Positions 9,239 through 18,169 are shown, counted from the first letter of the stretch. The stretch is DNA of 64,000 nucleotides from Vibrio sp. CK2-1 (GCF_021726515.1 NZ_JAKKCJ010000003.1:62001-126000); one strand, 5' to 3'. Notes: a model not told the origin generated them from the sequence alone. A program made the numbers and translations.

Positions 9239-10024
9239 GTGTACGTAGTTGAATTACGATTTGAGTGTTTTGATAACACCACTATCGATGCGGTAGAAAA
9301 AGCGATTAACGGTTTATTTGATGCTTTGCGTTATAACGGCCAGATTCTCGGGCGTGAGTTTCCAATTATTATTGGTGATGGTGAGTTTCGCGCTCGTTTA
9401 ATTTGCCCTGAAGCGAATAGCTTGCACGCTGATTACCATTCCGATTATGTCAAAGTCTGCTTACAGCGATTAACAGAGGCAAAAGTATTAGCACCCAAAG
9501 TAAAAGTACTAGGGCAAGATCTTAACTCTGAGCAAACAGTGTCATTTGATGAGCAAAACACACCGAGTTGGCAGGTTTTATATACTACCTTTGTTCATTC
9601 ATGCTCACCATTACGCTGCGGGGATACTTTTAGGCCTATCCCTTTGTATCACAATCCACCTACCTTAAATGGCGATCATAAGTCGTTAGTTAAATGGCAA
9701 ACCGAGTGGCAAGCATGTGATGAATTGCAAATGGCAGGTGCGTGTGAAGCTGAACATGCAGGCTTGAAAGAGATTGCTCAAGTAGACAGTGATTTATTCC
9801 GCCGAGGATGGGATCTACGTGGTCGACTAGAGTACATCACCAAAATTCCAACCTATTATTATTTATATCGAGTCGGTGGTGAAAGCTTGCAAGCCGAGCA
9901 GAATCGACCTTGCCCTCGCTGTGGTAGTGATTGGAAACTCGAACAACCGCTGCATGATATCTTCTATTTCAAATGTGATGATTGTCGGATTGTATCGAAT
10001 TTGTCTTGGGATCATTTGAAGTAA
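9239..10024 (+). CDS. DUF2310 zinc-ribbon-containing protein
   Basis: A 261-residue cytoplasmic protein. Its C-terminal 35 residues form a zinc ribbon with two CxxC pairs, CPRCGSDW and FKCDDCRIVS. The rest matches the DUF2310 family, whose function is not established. The start is GTG (MYVVELRFECFDN) 12 bp after the syd stop with only a weak GGGG ribosome-binding site, suggesting coupling to syd. Confidence 0.85.
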   Translation: MYVVELRFECFDNTTIDAVEKAINGLFDALRYNGQILGREFPIIIGDGEFRARLICPEANSLHADYHSDYVKVCLQRLTEAKVLAPKVKVLGQDLNSEQTVSFDEQNTPSWQVLYTTFVHSCSPLRCGDTFRPIPLYHNPPTLNGDHKSLVKWQTEWQACDELQMAGACEAEHAGLKEIAQVDSDLFRRGWDLRGRLEYITKIPTYYYLYRVGGESLQAEQNRPCPRCGSDWKLEQPLHDIFYFKCDDCRIVSNLSWDHLK

Positions 10025-10060
10025 TTATTAGACGGCGCTTAGACATTAGGGACGGTGGAA

Positions 10061-10106
10061 TCGTTGCTCGTGACTAGGGCGCTTCGCTACTCGTAACTCG
10101 GGGAAG
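10061..10106 (+). repeat. Dispersed CTCG-family intergenic element, copy B
   Basis: TCGTTGCTCGTGACTAGG followed by GCGCTTCGCTACTCG and TAACTCGGGGAAG. It lies 37 bp after the DUF2310 stop in sense orientation and matches copies A, C, D, E and F. Confidence 0.6.
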
Positions 10107-10175
10107 GTGCTGTAAATTTAGCGTAATAAATCAGAAATTAACTCGCTTTATATTTTTCAAGGAACTGAAATCTTT

Positions 10176-10235
10176 CAACGAGCAACGAGCAACGAGCAAC
10201 GAGCAACGAGCAACGAGCAACGAGCAACGAGCAAC
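10176..10235. repeat. 7-bp tandem repeat (CAACGAG) x 8.6
   Basis: Eight exact copies of CAACGAG run from 10176 to 10231, with a partial ninth to 10235. The array lies 12 bp downstream of the yaiI stop on the minus strand. A spurious reading frame of CSLLVAR repeats arises from it. Exact copy identity suggests recent slippage expansion. Confidence 0.97.
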
Positions 10236-10247
10236 ACCGCGGCCGAG

Positions 10248-10700
10248 CTACGAGTTCCGGCTCTTCGCCAATATCCTATCCAAATGATTAGCAAACTCAC
10301 GCTTATCGGTTTGGGAGAGTGGCGGTGGTCCTCCGCTTTGAACACCACTTGAACGCATGGTATCCATAAAATCACGAATATTTAGACGAGCTTTGATAGT
10401 GTCTTTGGTATAAAGCTCACCGCGCGAGCTTAATGCTTGGCCGCCTTTGGTGATCACTTCATCTGCTAATGGAATATCAGATGTGATCACTAGATCTCCC
10501 GGTTCGGTTCTACGGACGATTTCATTGTCCGCAATATCAAAACCACTCTCGACTTGTACACTATGAATGTTATTGCGCTTCGGTACTGGCACTAAGTGGT
10601 TGGCAATAAAAGTTGTGGTAATGCCGGTGCGCTCTGCCGCGCGACAGATAGTTTCTCTGATGGTCTTTGGACACGCGTCAGCATCAACCCAAATTTTCAT
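10248..10700 (-). CDS. yaiI: UPF0178/DUF188 family protein YaiI
   Basis: 150 residues matching YaiI/Yqx[19 protein letters not shown] at the N-terminus, [17 protein letters not shown] (about residues 71-87), then [19 protein letters not shown]. The conserved acids and PIN-like layout have led to suggestions of nuclease activity, but no function is established. Its start lies one base beyond the stop of the 93-residue gene upstream, so the two are translationally coupled. The stop is followed by a 7-bp microsatellite. Confidence 0.93.
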   Translation of the reverse strand: MKIWVDADACPKTIRETICRAAERTGITTTFIANHLVPVPKRNNIHSVQVESGFDIADNEIVRRTEPGDLVITSDIPLADEVITKGGQALSSRGELYTKDTIKARLNIRDFMDTMRSSGVQSGGPPPLSQTDKREFANHLDRILAKSRNS

Positions 10701-10701
10701 G

Positions 10702-10983
10702 TTATTTCCCTTCTAGCGCGATTAAGCGCTGAGTCAATTCTTGCACTTGTTTTTCTAATTGGGCAATGCGCTCTTCTGCTGATAGGGCGGTTTTCTCACT
10801 GGCAATTTCTACTTTAGGTACTTTGTTGGATGACTTCCAAGACTTTAACGTGGCGATAATGGCAGGCATTGGAACAGGCATTGAAAGTCTAGATTTAACT
10901 AATGCCACGCTTGGCTGCTTACCTTCTTCGGTGATGGCAGAAAGTACTCTATGTAGTTCTTGTGTTACATCGTGTGTTTGCAT
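10702..10983 (-). CDS. Small protein, possible N-terminal DNA-binding helices plus C-terminal coiled coil
   Basis: 93 residues that I do not recognise with confidence. The first 60 residues ([27 protein letters not shown] then [15 protein letters not shown]) look like a compact helical domain similar in style to KfrA-type N-terminal DNA-binding regions. The last 30 ([25 protein letters not shown]) are a clear heptad coiled coil, so dimerisation is likely. It is third in a DUF3549-DUF3301-this-yaiI operon. A regulatory role is only an inference. Confidence 0.7.
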   Translation of the reverse strand: MQTHDVTQELHRVLSAITEEGKQPSVALVKSRLSMPVPMPAIIATLKSWKSSNKVPKVEIASEKTALSAEERIAQLEKQVQELTQRLIALEGK

Positions 10984-10996
10984 GTTTCGGATCTCT

Positions 10997-11024
10997 TTAG
11001 TCTTGTCAGCTTAGTCTTGTCAGC
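10997..11024. repeat. 14-bp x 2 tandem repeat after the DUF3301 gene
   Basis: TTAGTCTTGTCAGC occurs twice exactly, followed by a diverged TTGGTCTTTTTCGAG that runs into the DUF3301 stop codon. It belongs to the pattern of short tandem repeats near stop codons in this window. Confidence 0.8.
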
Positions 11025-11039
11025 TTGGTCTTTTTCGAG

Positions 11040-11351
11040 TTAGTCACTTTCGACAATACGGTAGGGCGGAAGCATAAACTTGGCTACTTTAAAGCCAACC
11101 ATAATCGCTCGGCCTTGGTAATAGTCGTCACCGCGGGCGGAAAATTCAAACTGATATAAAGAATGAAATTGAAAACGCCCGTCCGGTAAACGTAATTGAT
11201 AACGTAATAGCGACACCGACAGTAGTTGTAAATCGAGTTGCCCACAATGACGAGCAATCGCCTTATGTGCTAGTTCCGATTGCCTACGTTGTTGCCAAAA
11301 TAGGAAAGCGATGAATACCACCAAAAGGATCATCAGTAAGTCGGTTATCAT
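11040..11351 (-). CDS. DUF3301 membrane-anchored protein
   Basis: 103 residues. One N-terminal membrane helix (ITDLLMILLVVFIAFLFWQQR) is followed by a small soluble domain with LLRYQLRLPDGRFQFHSLYQFEFS and YYQGRAIMVGFKVAKF. This matches DUF3301, a family of unknown function found mainly in Vibrionaceae, Shewanella and relatives. It lies 34 bp after the DUF3549 gene on the same strand, forming an operon with it. Confidence 0.88.
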   Translation of the reverse strand: MITDLLMILLVVFIAFLFWQQRRQSELAHKAIARHCGQLDLQLLSVSLLRYQLRLPDGRFQFHSLYQFEFSARGDDYYQGRAIMVGFKVAKFMLPPYRIVESD

Positions 11352-11385
11352 TGGCTATCCTTATCCATTATGTTATCTGATGAAA

Positions 11386-12459
11386 TTATTGAGCAGATTT
11401 GGTTTGCTGCTGTAGTGCGTAAAGAGCATTCGCCAATTCAGGGCTTGGGGTATGGCTAAGTAGAGGCAAGAAGGTAAAGCGCAAGTCTGGGATCATGACT
11501 AAATCGGCAAACAGTTGGTTAAATAAATCTTGGTTTTTGGTCTGAGCTAGGCGTAGTAAGAATTTGACTGCGCGCGCTTCGGTATTCAATTGTGCCCAAC
11601 AACGGCCGGCAATCGCAATTAACACTTCTGCGTGACAAAGCCTTTCATCGGCGAGCACTTTTTCAAGGATAGTAATAAGTTGCTCAGAGTTTGCTCCTGA
11701 TAAGGCACGAATATACGCGGATAATAAAAATAGATCGGGCTGCGCTTTTTCACATTCTTGTTCAGCCAGTTCTAATAATCGTTGTGCTAGTTTGTCAGGG
11801 ATCTCAACGTGTTCTAGAGCGCCAAGTAAAGCGTATAGGGCAGGGTGATTAGCGCTATCTTCTGCGAGTTTGCTTAGTGCCTTACGAATCGCCACACCGT
11901 TTTGTTGATCTGATAAACGGCTACACATGTCGGTAATACCTTGTAAGCCAACGGTCTGCCAATTATTCCAACCTAGATCACCGGTAAAGTAATGCTGAGC
12001 ATGTTCATAATATTGGCTGGTGGATAGGCCTAGATCGGCTCGAATGACACTATGGAAAACCGCCATTTTGTCGTCATTTGGTTTGAAAGTGTATGGATTA
12101 TTGGCTAAATGCTGTTGCTGTTCTTCGGTGAGATCTTGAGTTAACAGTGCGCCACTTGCTTTTACCGAGAAAGCCTCTGTCACGTACTTTAAAAAGTTAC
12201 CAATATCAGTTTGATTGAGTAGTCCGCGCTCATCGAGAGGGAATTTTAAGAACCAAATCCAAGGTTGCTGGCTGTCATTCCAATAGGCAATGGCTAGGTT
12301 GGCATAACGCTGCAATGGGTAAGGGTAAGGTTTTTGCCCCATTTCAACTTGCTGGAAATCTTTGGTTTCAATCGCTTGAATGCGTCGCCCTAAATCAAAA
12401 ATTTTAAACTGGCACTGACTTTGTTCTAATAGTTGGCTTAGGTTGTGTATTGCATTCAT
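11386..12459 (-). CDS. DUF3549 family protein
   Basis: 357 residues, mostly helical and soluble. The N-terminus NLSQLLEQSQCQFKIFDLGRRI and the segment YPYPLQRYANLAIAYWN are characteristic of DUF3549, whose function is unknown. The second half (about 185-340) is rich in helical hairpins resembling HEAT or TPR-like repeats. It is the first gene of the minus-strand operon DUF3549-DUF3301-93-residue protein-yaiI and is divergent from yqcC. Confidence 0.85.
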   Translation of the reverse strand: MNAIHNLSQLLEQSQCQFKIFDLGRRIQAIETKDFQQVEMGQKPYPYPLQRYANLAIAYWNDSQQPWIWFLKFPLDERGLLNQTDIGNFLKYVTEAFSVKASGALLTQDLTEEQQQHLANNPYTFKPNDDKMAVFHSVIRADLGLSTSQYYEHAQHYFTGDLGWNNWQTVGLQGITDMCSRLSDQQNGVAIRKALSKLAEDSANHPALYALLGALEHVEIPDKLAQRLLELAEQECEKAQPDLFLLSAYIRALSGANSEQLITILEKVLADERLCHAEVLIAIAGRCWAQLNTEARAVKFLLRLAQTKNQDLFNQLFADLVMIPDLRFTFLPLLSHTPSPELANALYALQQQTKSAQ

Positions 12460-12540
12460 ATAAGCTTCCAGTTTAATTCGAGTATATAATTCGTTATGAA
12501 ATGGTATCTTATACCCAGAATATCAAGGGGTGGGAACAAA

Positions 12541-12855
12541 ATGAACGAATATATTGAATTAACCGATGTACTTGAGCAGCTTGAAGATAAACTGATTCAA
12601 TTGTCGTTATGGGAAGAGCAACCGCCGACTCAGAAAGCGTTAAGTAGCGATCAACCATTTGCATTAGATACACTTCAACCAACCCAATGGTTGCAATGGA
12701 TTTTTCTACCTAAAATACGTGAGCTTATTGAATCACAATCTGAAGTGCCGATTGGCTTTGAAGTTAGCCCTTATTTTGAACAAGCCATGGAAGATAAAGA
12801 TCATCGTGATGCCTTGTTACCAATCCTAAATCAATTAGATGAAACCGTAAGATGA
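12541..12855 (+). CDS. yqcC: YqcC family protein
   Basis: 104 residues from the internal ATG at 12541, preceded by AAGGGGTGGGAAC; a longer reading from 12496 adds 15 atypical residues and would contain the ribosome-binding site. It matches YqcC: LEQLEDKLIQLSLWEEQPPT at the N-terminus and PTQWLQWIFLPKIRELIE in the middle. The structure of the family is a four-helix bundle; function is unknown. The last codon overlaps the truC start (ATGA), as in E. coli yqcC-truC. Confidence 0.92.
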   Translation: MNEYIELTDVLEQLEDKLIQLSLWEEQPPTQKALSSDQPFALDTLQPTQWLQWIFLPKIRELIESQSEVPIGFEVSPYFEQAMEDKDHRDALLPILNQLDETVR

Positions 12856-13640
12856 ATATAGAAAATCCCCCTGAGTTGATGGATGAGTCGCAAGAAGCCG
12901 TTGTTGAAACTGTAGAGTTAGAAGTGGTTTATCGTGACGAGTATTTCATTGCGGTTAATAAGCCGGCTGGAATGCTAGTGCACCGCTCGTGGCTTGACCG
13001 TCATGAGACGCAATTTGTGATGCAAACCTTGAGAGATCAAATTGGTCAGCATGTTTTTCCTTTGCATCGACTCGATCGCCCAACTTCTGGTGTCCTACTG
13101 TTTGCACTATCGAGTGAGTTTGCCGCAAAAGCCGCGCCAATGTTTGCCGAACATCAATTCAGCAAAACTTATCATGCCATTGTACGTGGCTGGATTGAAG
13201 AGGGCGATCGCCTCGATTACCCACTGAAAAAAGAGCAAGACAAAATAGCCGATAAATTTGCCTCAAAAGAGGTGGAAGCCCAGTCTGCAATAACTGACTA
13301 CCAACCATTAGCTAAAGTGGAAGTGCCCCATTCAACAGGCCGCTTTCCAACTAGTCGTTTTTGCTTAGTTGAAATGCAACCACTAACCGGACGCAAACAC
13401 CAATTACGCCGCCACATGGCGCACCTACGTCACCCTATCTTGGGCGATACTTCTCATGGTGACGGTAAACAAAACCGTTTATTTAGAGAGGTTTATAACG
13501 CGAACCGCTTGATGCTGCATGCCAGTAAATTGGAGTTTGTGCATCCTTATACTGATGAGACTATCGTTATTGAAGCGAAGTTTGATGAGGTGTGGGAGCG
13601 TCTATTGAAAGAGTTTGGTTGGAGGATTTGTTTCGAGTAA
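12852..13640 (+). CDS. truC: tRNA pseudouridine(65) synthase TruC
   Basis: TruC isomerises U65 to pseudouridine in certain tRNAs. The 262 residues include YRDEYFIAVNKPAGMLVHRS (about 27-46) and the catalytic-aspartate motif FPLHRLDRPTSGVLLFAL (about 69-86). PLTGRKHQLRRHMAHLRHPI and LGDTSHGDG complete the RluA-family core. An N-terminal extension of about 20 acidic residues is longer than in E. coli. It is coupled to yqcC by overlap. Confidence 0.96.
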   Translation: MNIENPPELMDESQEAVVETVELEVVYRDEYFIAVNKPAGMLVHRSWLDRHETQFVMQTLRDQIGQHVFPLHRLDRPTSGVLLFALSSEFAAKAAPMFAEHQFSKTYHAIVRGWIEEGDRLDYPLKKEQDKIADKFASKEVEAQSAITDYQPLAKVEVPHSTGRFPTSRFCLVEMQPLTGRKHQLRRHMAHLRHPILGDTSHGDGKQNRLFREVYNANRLMLHASKLEFVHPYTDETIVIEAKFDEVWERLLKEFGWRICFE

Positions 13641-13650
13641 AAAGAGTATC

Positions 13651-13694
13651 GGAGCTCGAATCTCGGGCGTTTCACTGCTCGTAACTCGGAAAAG
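13651..13694 (+). repeat. Dispersed CTCG-family intergenic element, copy C
   Basis: GGAGCTCGAATCTCGGG followed by CGTTTCACTGCTCG and TAACTCGGAAAAG. It starts 10 bp after the truC stop. It is a diverged copy whose right half is near-identical to copy B. Confidence 0.5.
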
Positions 13695-13722
13695 CGCGTA
13701 CCTCAATATATGAAACAGAGTG

Positions 13723-13761
13723 TCATCCTGAAAAGCGACGTAGGAGCGCAGTTCAGGATCT
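13723..13761. repeat. Imperfect palindrome ATCCTGAA ... TTCAGGAT
   Basis: 8-bp arms at 13725-13732 and 13752-13759 flank a 19-nt centre (AAGCGACGTAGGAGCGCAG). It lies between convergent truC and yaeH. GTCATCCTGAA...TTCAGGATCT palindromes are widespread intergenic repeats in bacteria. It has no clear T-tract. Confidence 0.6.
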
Positions 13762-13846
13762 CTTACAACCACTGAGGTTCAAGGGAGCCGAAAAGAATCA
13801 TTGGCATTAGTATGGTCAACCGCACAATCTTCTCGGCTCTCGGAAC

Positions 13847-14230
13847 TTATTGCAACTTCTCTAAATCAGCTTCAATCTCTGCAATTTTCCCTGCCACTAC
13901 TTTTTCTAGGTGACGTAAATCAGTCAAGATTTTGTGTTTGATATCAGCACTGTCTAATTCTTTTGGTTTGGTGATCTGGTTTAATTCAGTCATCACTTGG
14001 GTGAGGTTTGGGCTCACTTCGGTGGTTTCTTTATATTGGCCAGATTGGTTATTTACCCGAATATTTTTGCGCTGACGTGGGTATTTGAATTTTAAGCTTT
14101 TGGCAAACAACTCACCTTTTTGTTTATGGAAGTAAACTTTTAATACATCCACTTGGGCTTCTTGGCGCAAGCTGTAACGAGCAATGAGGGATGTGTCTGG
14201 AATACCAAGTTTCTTTAAATTTGGATACAT
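13847..14230 (-). CDS. yaeH: UPF0325 family protein YaeH
   Basis: 127 residues co-linear with E. coli Yae[21 protein letters not shown] at the start, [14 protein letters not shown] in the middle, and [20 protein letters not shown] as a C-terminal helix. The family has no known function. It lies downstream of glnD on the same strand, as in enterobacteria where yaeH is in the dapD-glnD-map region. Confidence 0.93.
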   Translation of the reverse strand: MYPNLKKLGIPDTSLIARYSLRQEAQVDVLKVYFHKQKGELFAKSLKFKYPRQRKNIRVNNQSGQYKETTEVSPNLTQVMTELNQITKPKELDSADIKHKILTDLRHLEKVVAGKIAEIEADLEKLQ

Positions 14231-14301
14231 AAATCATTTACCTCTAGTTAGAACAAAAGATGAATGTTGCGGTTTACTTTCAGTATAGTGACAAGCAATA
14301 A

Positions 14302-16929
14302 CTATTCATGTGGCGATAAGGTTTTAATTGCCTCAACCAACTCAATTTTTAGTGCATCTTCTACTTCTGGCTCTAGTCGACCGCCGCTAGGTGAGGTGAG
14401 GATAAATAAATCCTCTGCTCGTTCGCCTATGGTGGTGATTTTTGCGCCGTGTAAGTTTACTCCTAGCTTGGCAAAGACTTGGCCAATCGTGGCTAAAAGC
14501 CCTGGAGTATCGAGTGCTACTAGTTCCATTAAACTGCGTTTACCAGTACGTGTTGGGATGAAATCGACACGAGTCTTAACATGAAAGTGTTTGAGTTTAT
14601 TGGGTACTCTACGTGAGCGAGTATTGGCGCTGATTTTGCCATTTAAGACATCGGTGAGATATTGTTTGATTTGCTCGTGGCGGACATCTTCAACTGGGTC
14701 ACCATTTTGGTCGAGCACCATAAAGGTATCTAGAGCATAGCCGTCTTTGCTGGTCATCACTTGAGCATCATGGATACTTAAGTTACGACGGTCTAGTTCG
14801 GCGGCCATCATACCAAATAAGCTAGCTTTATCTTTCGCGTAAATGAAAACTTCCGTACCACCACGTGTGGCATTCTTGCTGATCAGAACAAGTGGTTTAT
14901 CGGCTGATTGAGTAAGTAGGTGCTCACTATGCCATGCGATTTGTTTTGCTGTGTGGCGTAAAAAGTAGTCGGCTTTAAATCGTTGCCACAGTACTTCAAT
15001 TTCCCTTGGGCTGAAGTTTTCTTTACGTAGCATCGCAGCGGCCATGTGTTGGTTATGGCGAATGCGATCTCGCAAATCAACCGGGTTTTCTAGCCCTCTA
15101 CGTAAAGCGCGTTGGGTTGAGTAGAATAGCTCAGCCAGTAGTGTTCGTTTCCAACTATTCCAGAGTTCTGGGTTGGTTGCGCAGATATCGGCAACGGTTA
15201 AGCAAACTAGATTTTCTAGGTATTCTTCATCACGGACTTTTTTGGCAAATTCGGTTATGACGTCTGGATCATAGATATCACGGCGCTGAGCAGTGACAGA
15301 CATGAGAAGGTGATTTTGAACTAACCATGAAACGAGCTTGGCTTCTGGCTTTGATAAGTCATGTTCGATACAAAAATCATAAGCTTCTACGGCACCAATT
15401 TCGGAGTGATCACCACCGCGACCTTTACCAATGTCATGGAATATGGCAGCAATAATCAGCAAGTTTTTCTTCTGCATTCTCGGATAAACATCGCAGCATA
15501 TTGGGTGTTTATCATGGTTGTCGATATTACTAAACGAGTGGATATGCTTGAGGACTCGCATGCTATGTTCATCGACGGTATAGACGTGGAATAGATCAAA
15601 CTGCATTTGGCCAACGATTTGGCTCCATTGCGGTAAGTAGGCTGCTAGCACTCCCAAGCGGTGCATTAAACTGAAAGCTTTATGCAAGGAGTTTGGGTGG
15701 TTAATCAGTGCCATGAATTTTTCACGGGCAGCAGGAATAGTGTGTAAGAATCGATTCAGCCTACGTCTTGCTGTACGCAGTTGGCGCAAGGTCGGTGGGC
15801 TCACGCCTTCAATGGTTGAGTCATTGGCGATATGCAAAAACATATCCAAAATGGTTTCAGGTCTTGCTTGGAATAAAGCTGGCTTTCTCGCTTCGATTAA
15901 TGAGCCGCGGCGCTGAAAGTCATCAGAAATAATGACCGCATCTGGTAGCTTTCCTTTGCTCATGATGGCTTGATCAAACAGCTTGAGCAGCATTTTATTG
16001 AGTTCGGCAACCCGACGTAGCGTTCGGTAAAACTCTTTCATCATCATTTCGATGGCGCGGTTACCTTCACCAGTAAAGCCTAAGTTTTCTGCCACGTTGG
16101 CTTGATGACCAAAAGTTAAGCGGTTGTCATAACGTTTCAATTCAATATGTAGCGCAAAGCGAACACGCCATAAGAAATTTTGGCATTCTAATAATTCGCG
16201 ATATTCGGCGTCAGTTAAAAAGCCAGCGTAGCTCATCTCACGTAGTGAAGTCGCACCAAAATGACGGCGGGCGACCCAGCCTAAAGTATGAATGTCACGC
16301 AAGCCACCGGGGCTAGATTTAATATCCGGCTCTAAATTGTAAGTGGTGTCGTGATAGCGAGCGTGGCGTTCACGCTGTTCTTGGAGCTTGGCTTCATAGA
16401 AAACCTCACTAGGCCAAAAGCTGGCTGATGAAATCTGTTCAATGAGTTGGTTGTAGGTATCTTCGCAACCACATAAAAAACGCGCTTCTTGTAAATTGGT
16501 TGCAACGGTTAAGTCATCTTTACCGACGTGGATACATTCTTTTAGAGTGCGGACACTATGGCCAACTTCTAGGTGTAGATCCCATAGTAGAGTAATGAAT
16601 TCACTGATTTTTTTGTTCACATCATCAGAGATCTTCTTCTCTGACAATACCAGAATATCAATATCAGACAGCGGATGAAGTTCAGAGCGGCCATAACCAC
16701 CCACGGCAATTAAGCTGAGAGAGTTTACTTGTGCAAAACCAAAAAAGTCCCATAAGCGCTGAAGTATGGAGTCCATATAAGCAGAGCGTTCGTACACTAA
16801 ATCTTGGACAGGTTGTCGCTGTTCTAAAAAGGCTTGTTTTTGATGTTGAGAAAACTGTTCCAATTGCTGTTTAAGCGCCATGGATGACAGTTGTTGAACA
16901 TCTAGAGAGACGGGGGACTGATAAGTCAT
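14302..16929 (-). CDS. glnD: Bifunctional [PII] uridylyltransferase/uridylyl-removing enzyme GlnD
   Basis: GlnD senses glutamine and adds or removes UMP on PII (glnB is at 39.6 kb in this window), controlling glutamine synthetase and NtrBC. The 875 residues contain, in order, the nucleotidyltransferase core GGYGRSELHPLSDIDIL (about 77-93), a GlnD-linker domain, the HD phosphohydrolase FHDIGKGRGGDHSEIG in the middle, and two C-terminal ACT domains (VFIYAKDKASLFGMMA and LMELVALDTPGLLATIG). All key motifs are intact. It lies downstream of map, separated by a terminator. Confidence 0.97.
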   Translation of the reverse strand: MTYQSPVSLDVQQLSSMALKQQLEQFSQHQKQAFLEQRQPVQDLVYERSAYMDSILQRLWDFFGFAQVNSLSLIAVGGYGRSELHPLSDIDILVLSEKKISDDVNKKISEFITLLWDLHLEVGHSVRTLKECIHVGKDDLTVATNLQEARFLCGCEDTYNQLIEQISSASFWPSEVFYEAKLQEQRERHARYHDTTYNLEPDIKSSPGGLRDIHTLGWVARRHFGATSLREMSYAGFLTDAEYRELLECQNFLWRVRFALHIELKRYDNRLTFGHQANVAENLGFTGEGNRAIEMMMKEFYRTLRRVAELNKMLLKLFDQAIMSKGKLPDAVIISDDFQRRGSLIEARKPALFQARPETILDMFLHIANDSTIEGVSPPTLRQLRTARRRLNRFLHTIPAAREKFMALINHPNSLHKAFSLMHRLGVLAAYLPQWSQIVGQMQFDLFHVYTVDEHSMRVLKHIHSFSNIDNHDKHPICCDVYPRMQKKNLLIIAAIFHDIGKGRGGDHSEIGAVEAYDFCIEHDLSKPEAKLVSWLVQNHLLMSVTAQRRDIYDPDVITEFAKKVRDEEYLENLVCLTVADICATNPELWNSWKRTLLAELFYSTQRALRRGLENPVDLRDRIRHNQHMAAAMLRKENFSPREIEVLWQRFKADYFLRHTAKQIAWHSEHLLTQSADKPLVLISKNATRGGTEVFIYAKDKASLFGMMAAELDRRNLSIHDAQVMTSKDGYALDTFMVLDQNGDPVEDVRHEQIKQYLTDVLNGKISANTRSRRVPNKLKHFHVKTRVDFIPTRTGKRSLMELVALDTPGLLATIGQVFAKLGVNLHGAKITTIGERAEDLFILTSPSGGRLEPEVEDALKIELVEAIKTLSPHE

Positions 16930-16986
16930 GAATGCATTCCTTGCAACAAGTAAGTCTACCTTGATACTACCTTTTCTCTAGGTAAT

Positions 16987-17020
16987 AAAAAAGCCTTTAT
17001 CAGAATGGAGATAAAGGCTT
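16987..17020 (-). terminator. Rho-independent terminator after map
   Basis: A perfect 11-bp stem (AAGCCTTTATC / GATAAAGGCTT) with an 8-nt loop. Read on the minus strand it is followed by a run of T. It ends map transcription before glnD. Confidence 0.88.
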
Positions 17021-17024
17021 AATC

Positions 17025-17056
17025 TTTTCGAGTTTTCGAGTTTTCGAGTTTTCGAG
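17025..17056. repeat. 8-bp tandem repeat (TTTTCGAG) x 4 next to the map stop
   Basis: Four exact copies of TTTTCGAG lie immediately 3' of the map stop codon (one base away), between it and the terminator hairpin. Confidence 0.97.
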
Positions 17057-17057
17057 T

Positions 17058-17936
17058 TTAGCTATTGTTCATTAAACGAGGAATAGTTTCTTCCGAGCGT
17101 AATGTCATGACTTCACAGCCCGTTTTAGTCACCAGGATAGTATGCTCATATTGTGCTGAGTTTTTACCATCGCCGGTATAAACCGTCCAATCGTCTTCTG
17201 CATCAACGGTTACACCAAATTTGCCTGCGTTGATCATAGGTTCAATGGTGAAGATCATGCCTTCTTTCATCACACGGCGATCTGAATTTCGGTAGTGAAC
17301 AACTTGTGGTTCTGAGTGGAATTCATCACTAATGCCATGACCACAAAAATCTTTCACAATCGAAAATTTATTGCGAGGGTTCTTTTTGTTGTTTTCTTTG
17401 ATGTATTTCTCAATCGCAGTACCAATGTCGCCAATTGTTGCGCCTGGTTTTACTTTACGCATCCCCACATAAAGGGCTTCTTGAGTCACCATGCATAAGC
17501 GTTTATCGGCAGGTGAAACATCACCGACAAGGAACATCTTAGAAGTATCACCATAGTAACCTTCTGGACGAACGCTAAGATCAGCATTGGGATCGTTAGG
17601 AATGATCACTGTGATGTCTAGGTTGACAATATCACCATTTTTTAAAACCGCAGGCTTAACTTGGCCGTTGCTGCCTACTTCATCTTGGCTTGCTGGAATA
17701 CCGTGGCAAACAATATGATTGATCGAAGTACAAATTGATTTTGGGTAACCATGGTAGTCAAGAGGGGCTGAATAAGCGCCTTTTTCTAATGCATAGTTAT
17801 GACAGATTTTATCAAGTTCTTCGGTGGTCACCCCTTCTTTGATATGGGGTTCAATCATTTCTAAAACTTCAGCGGCGAGCTTACAAGCAACGCGCATTTT
17901 TTCAATTTCTTCAGCGGTGTTAATTTTGATCGACAT
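17058..17936 (-). CDS. map: Type I methionine aminopeptidase
   Basis: Removes the initiator methionine from nascent proteins. The metal ligands of the pita-bread fold are all visible: D in VNLDITVI, D in GYYGDTSKMF, H in GHGISDEFHSEPQV, E in FTIEPMI and E in QYEHTIL. At 292 residues it is longer than E. coli Map (264). The extra length lies mainly in two insertions flanking the first ligand strand (VGSNGQVKPAV and NDPNADLSVRPEG), plus a shorter one at NKKNPRNK. It is divergent from rpsB, as in E. coli. Confidence 0.96.
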   Translation of the reverse strand: MSIKINTAEEIEKMRVACKLAAEVLEMIEPHIKEGVTTEELDKICHNYALEKGAYSAPLDYHGYPKSICTSINHIVCHGIPASQDEVGSNGQVKPAVLKNGDIVNLDITVIIPNDPNADLSVRPEGYYGDTSKMFLVGDVSPADKRLCMVTQEALYVGMRKVKPGATIGDIGTAIEKYIKENNKKNPRNKFSIVKDFCGHGISDEFHSEPQVVHYRNSDRRVMKEGMIFTIEPMINAGKFGVTVDAEDDWTVYTGDGKNSAQYEHTILVTKTGCEVMTLRSEETIPRLMNNS

Positions 17937-18102
17937 AATTAGTATCCGTTATCTCTTTGTGTCTAGTGTATTAACAGTGGGCTCTAATCGCAATTGAAAT
18001 CCGTTAGCATCTAGTATAAATCTCTTTATTTGGCAGAATAAATGACAAAACTGCGGAAAAACTCATGCGGAAAATAGTGGTTTTTCTGGTGTTTTAGCTG
18101 GC

Positions 18103-18116
18103 TTTTGTGGTATAAA
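18103..18116 (+). promoter_or_regulatory. Probable rpsB promoter (extended -10)
   Basis: TGGTATAAA at 18108-18116 forms an extended -10 element (TGn followed by TATAAA), with GCGCACC just downstream. No good -35 hexamer is visible at 16-18 bp. It lies about 190 bp upstream of rpsB, at the expected upstream edge of the conserved leader. The rest of the map-rpsB gap (17937-18102) shows nothing I can name. Confidence 0.55.
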
Positions 18117-18169
18117 GCGCACCGAAATCTGCAACTACTTTCTCCTTTTTGAGGCGAAGTCGTGTGGGT

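Noticed and set aside
10175..10375. Minus-strand frame encoding CSLLVAR repeats
   Set aside because: It arises from the CAACGAG microsatellite and overlaps yaiI out of frame; no ribosome-binding site or homology is evident.
14264..16678. Several plus-strand frames antisense to glnD
   Set aside because: They lack ribosome-binding sites and recognisable domains and follow the codon shadow of glnD.
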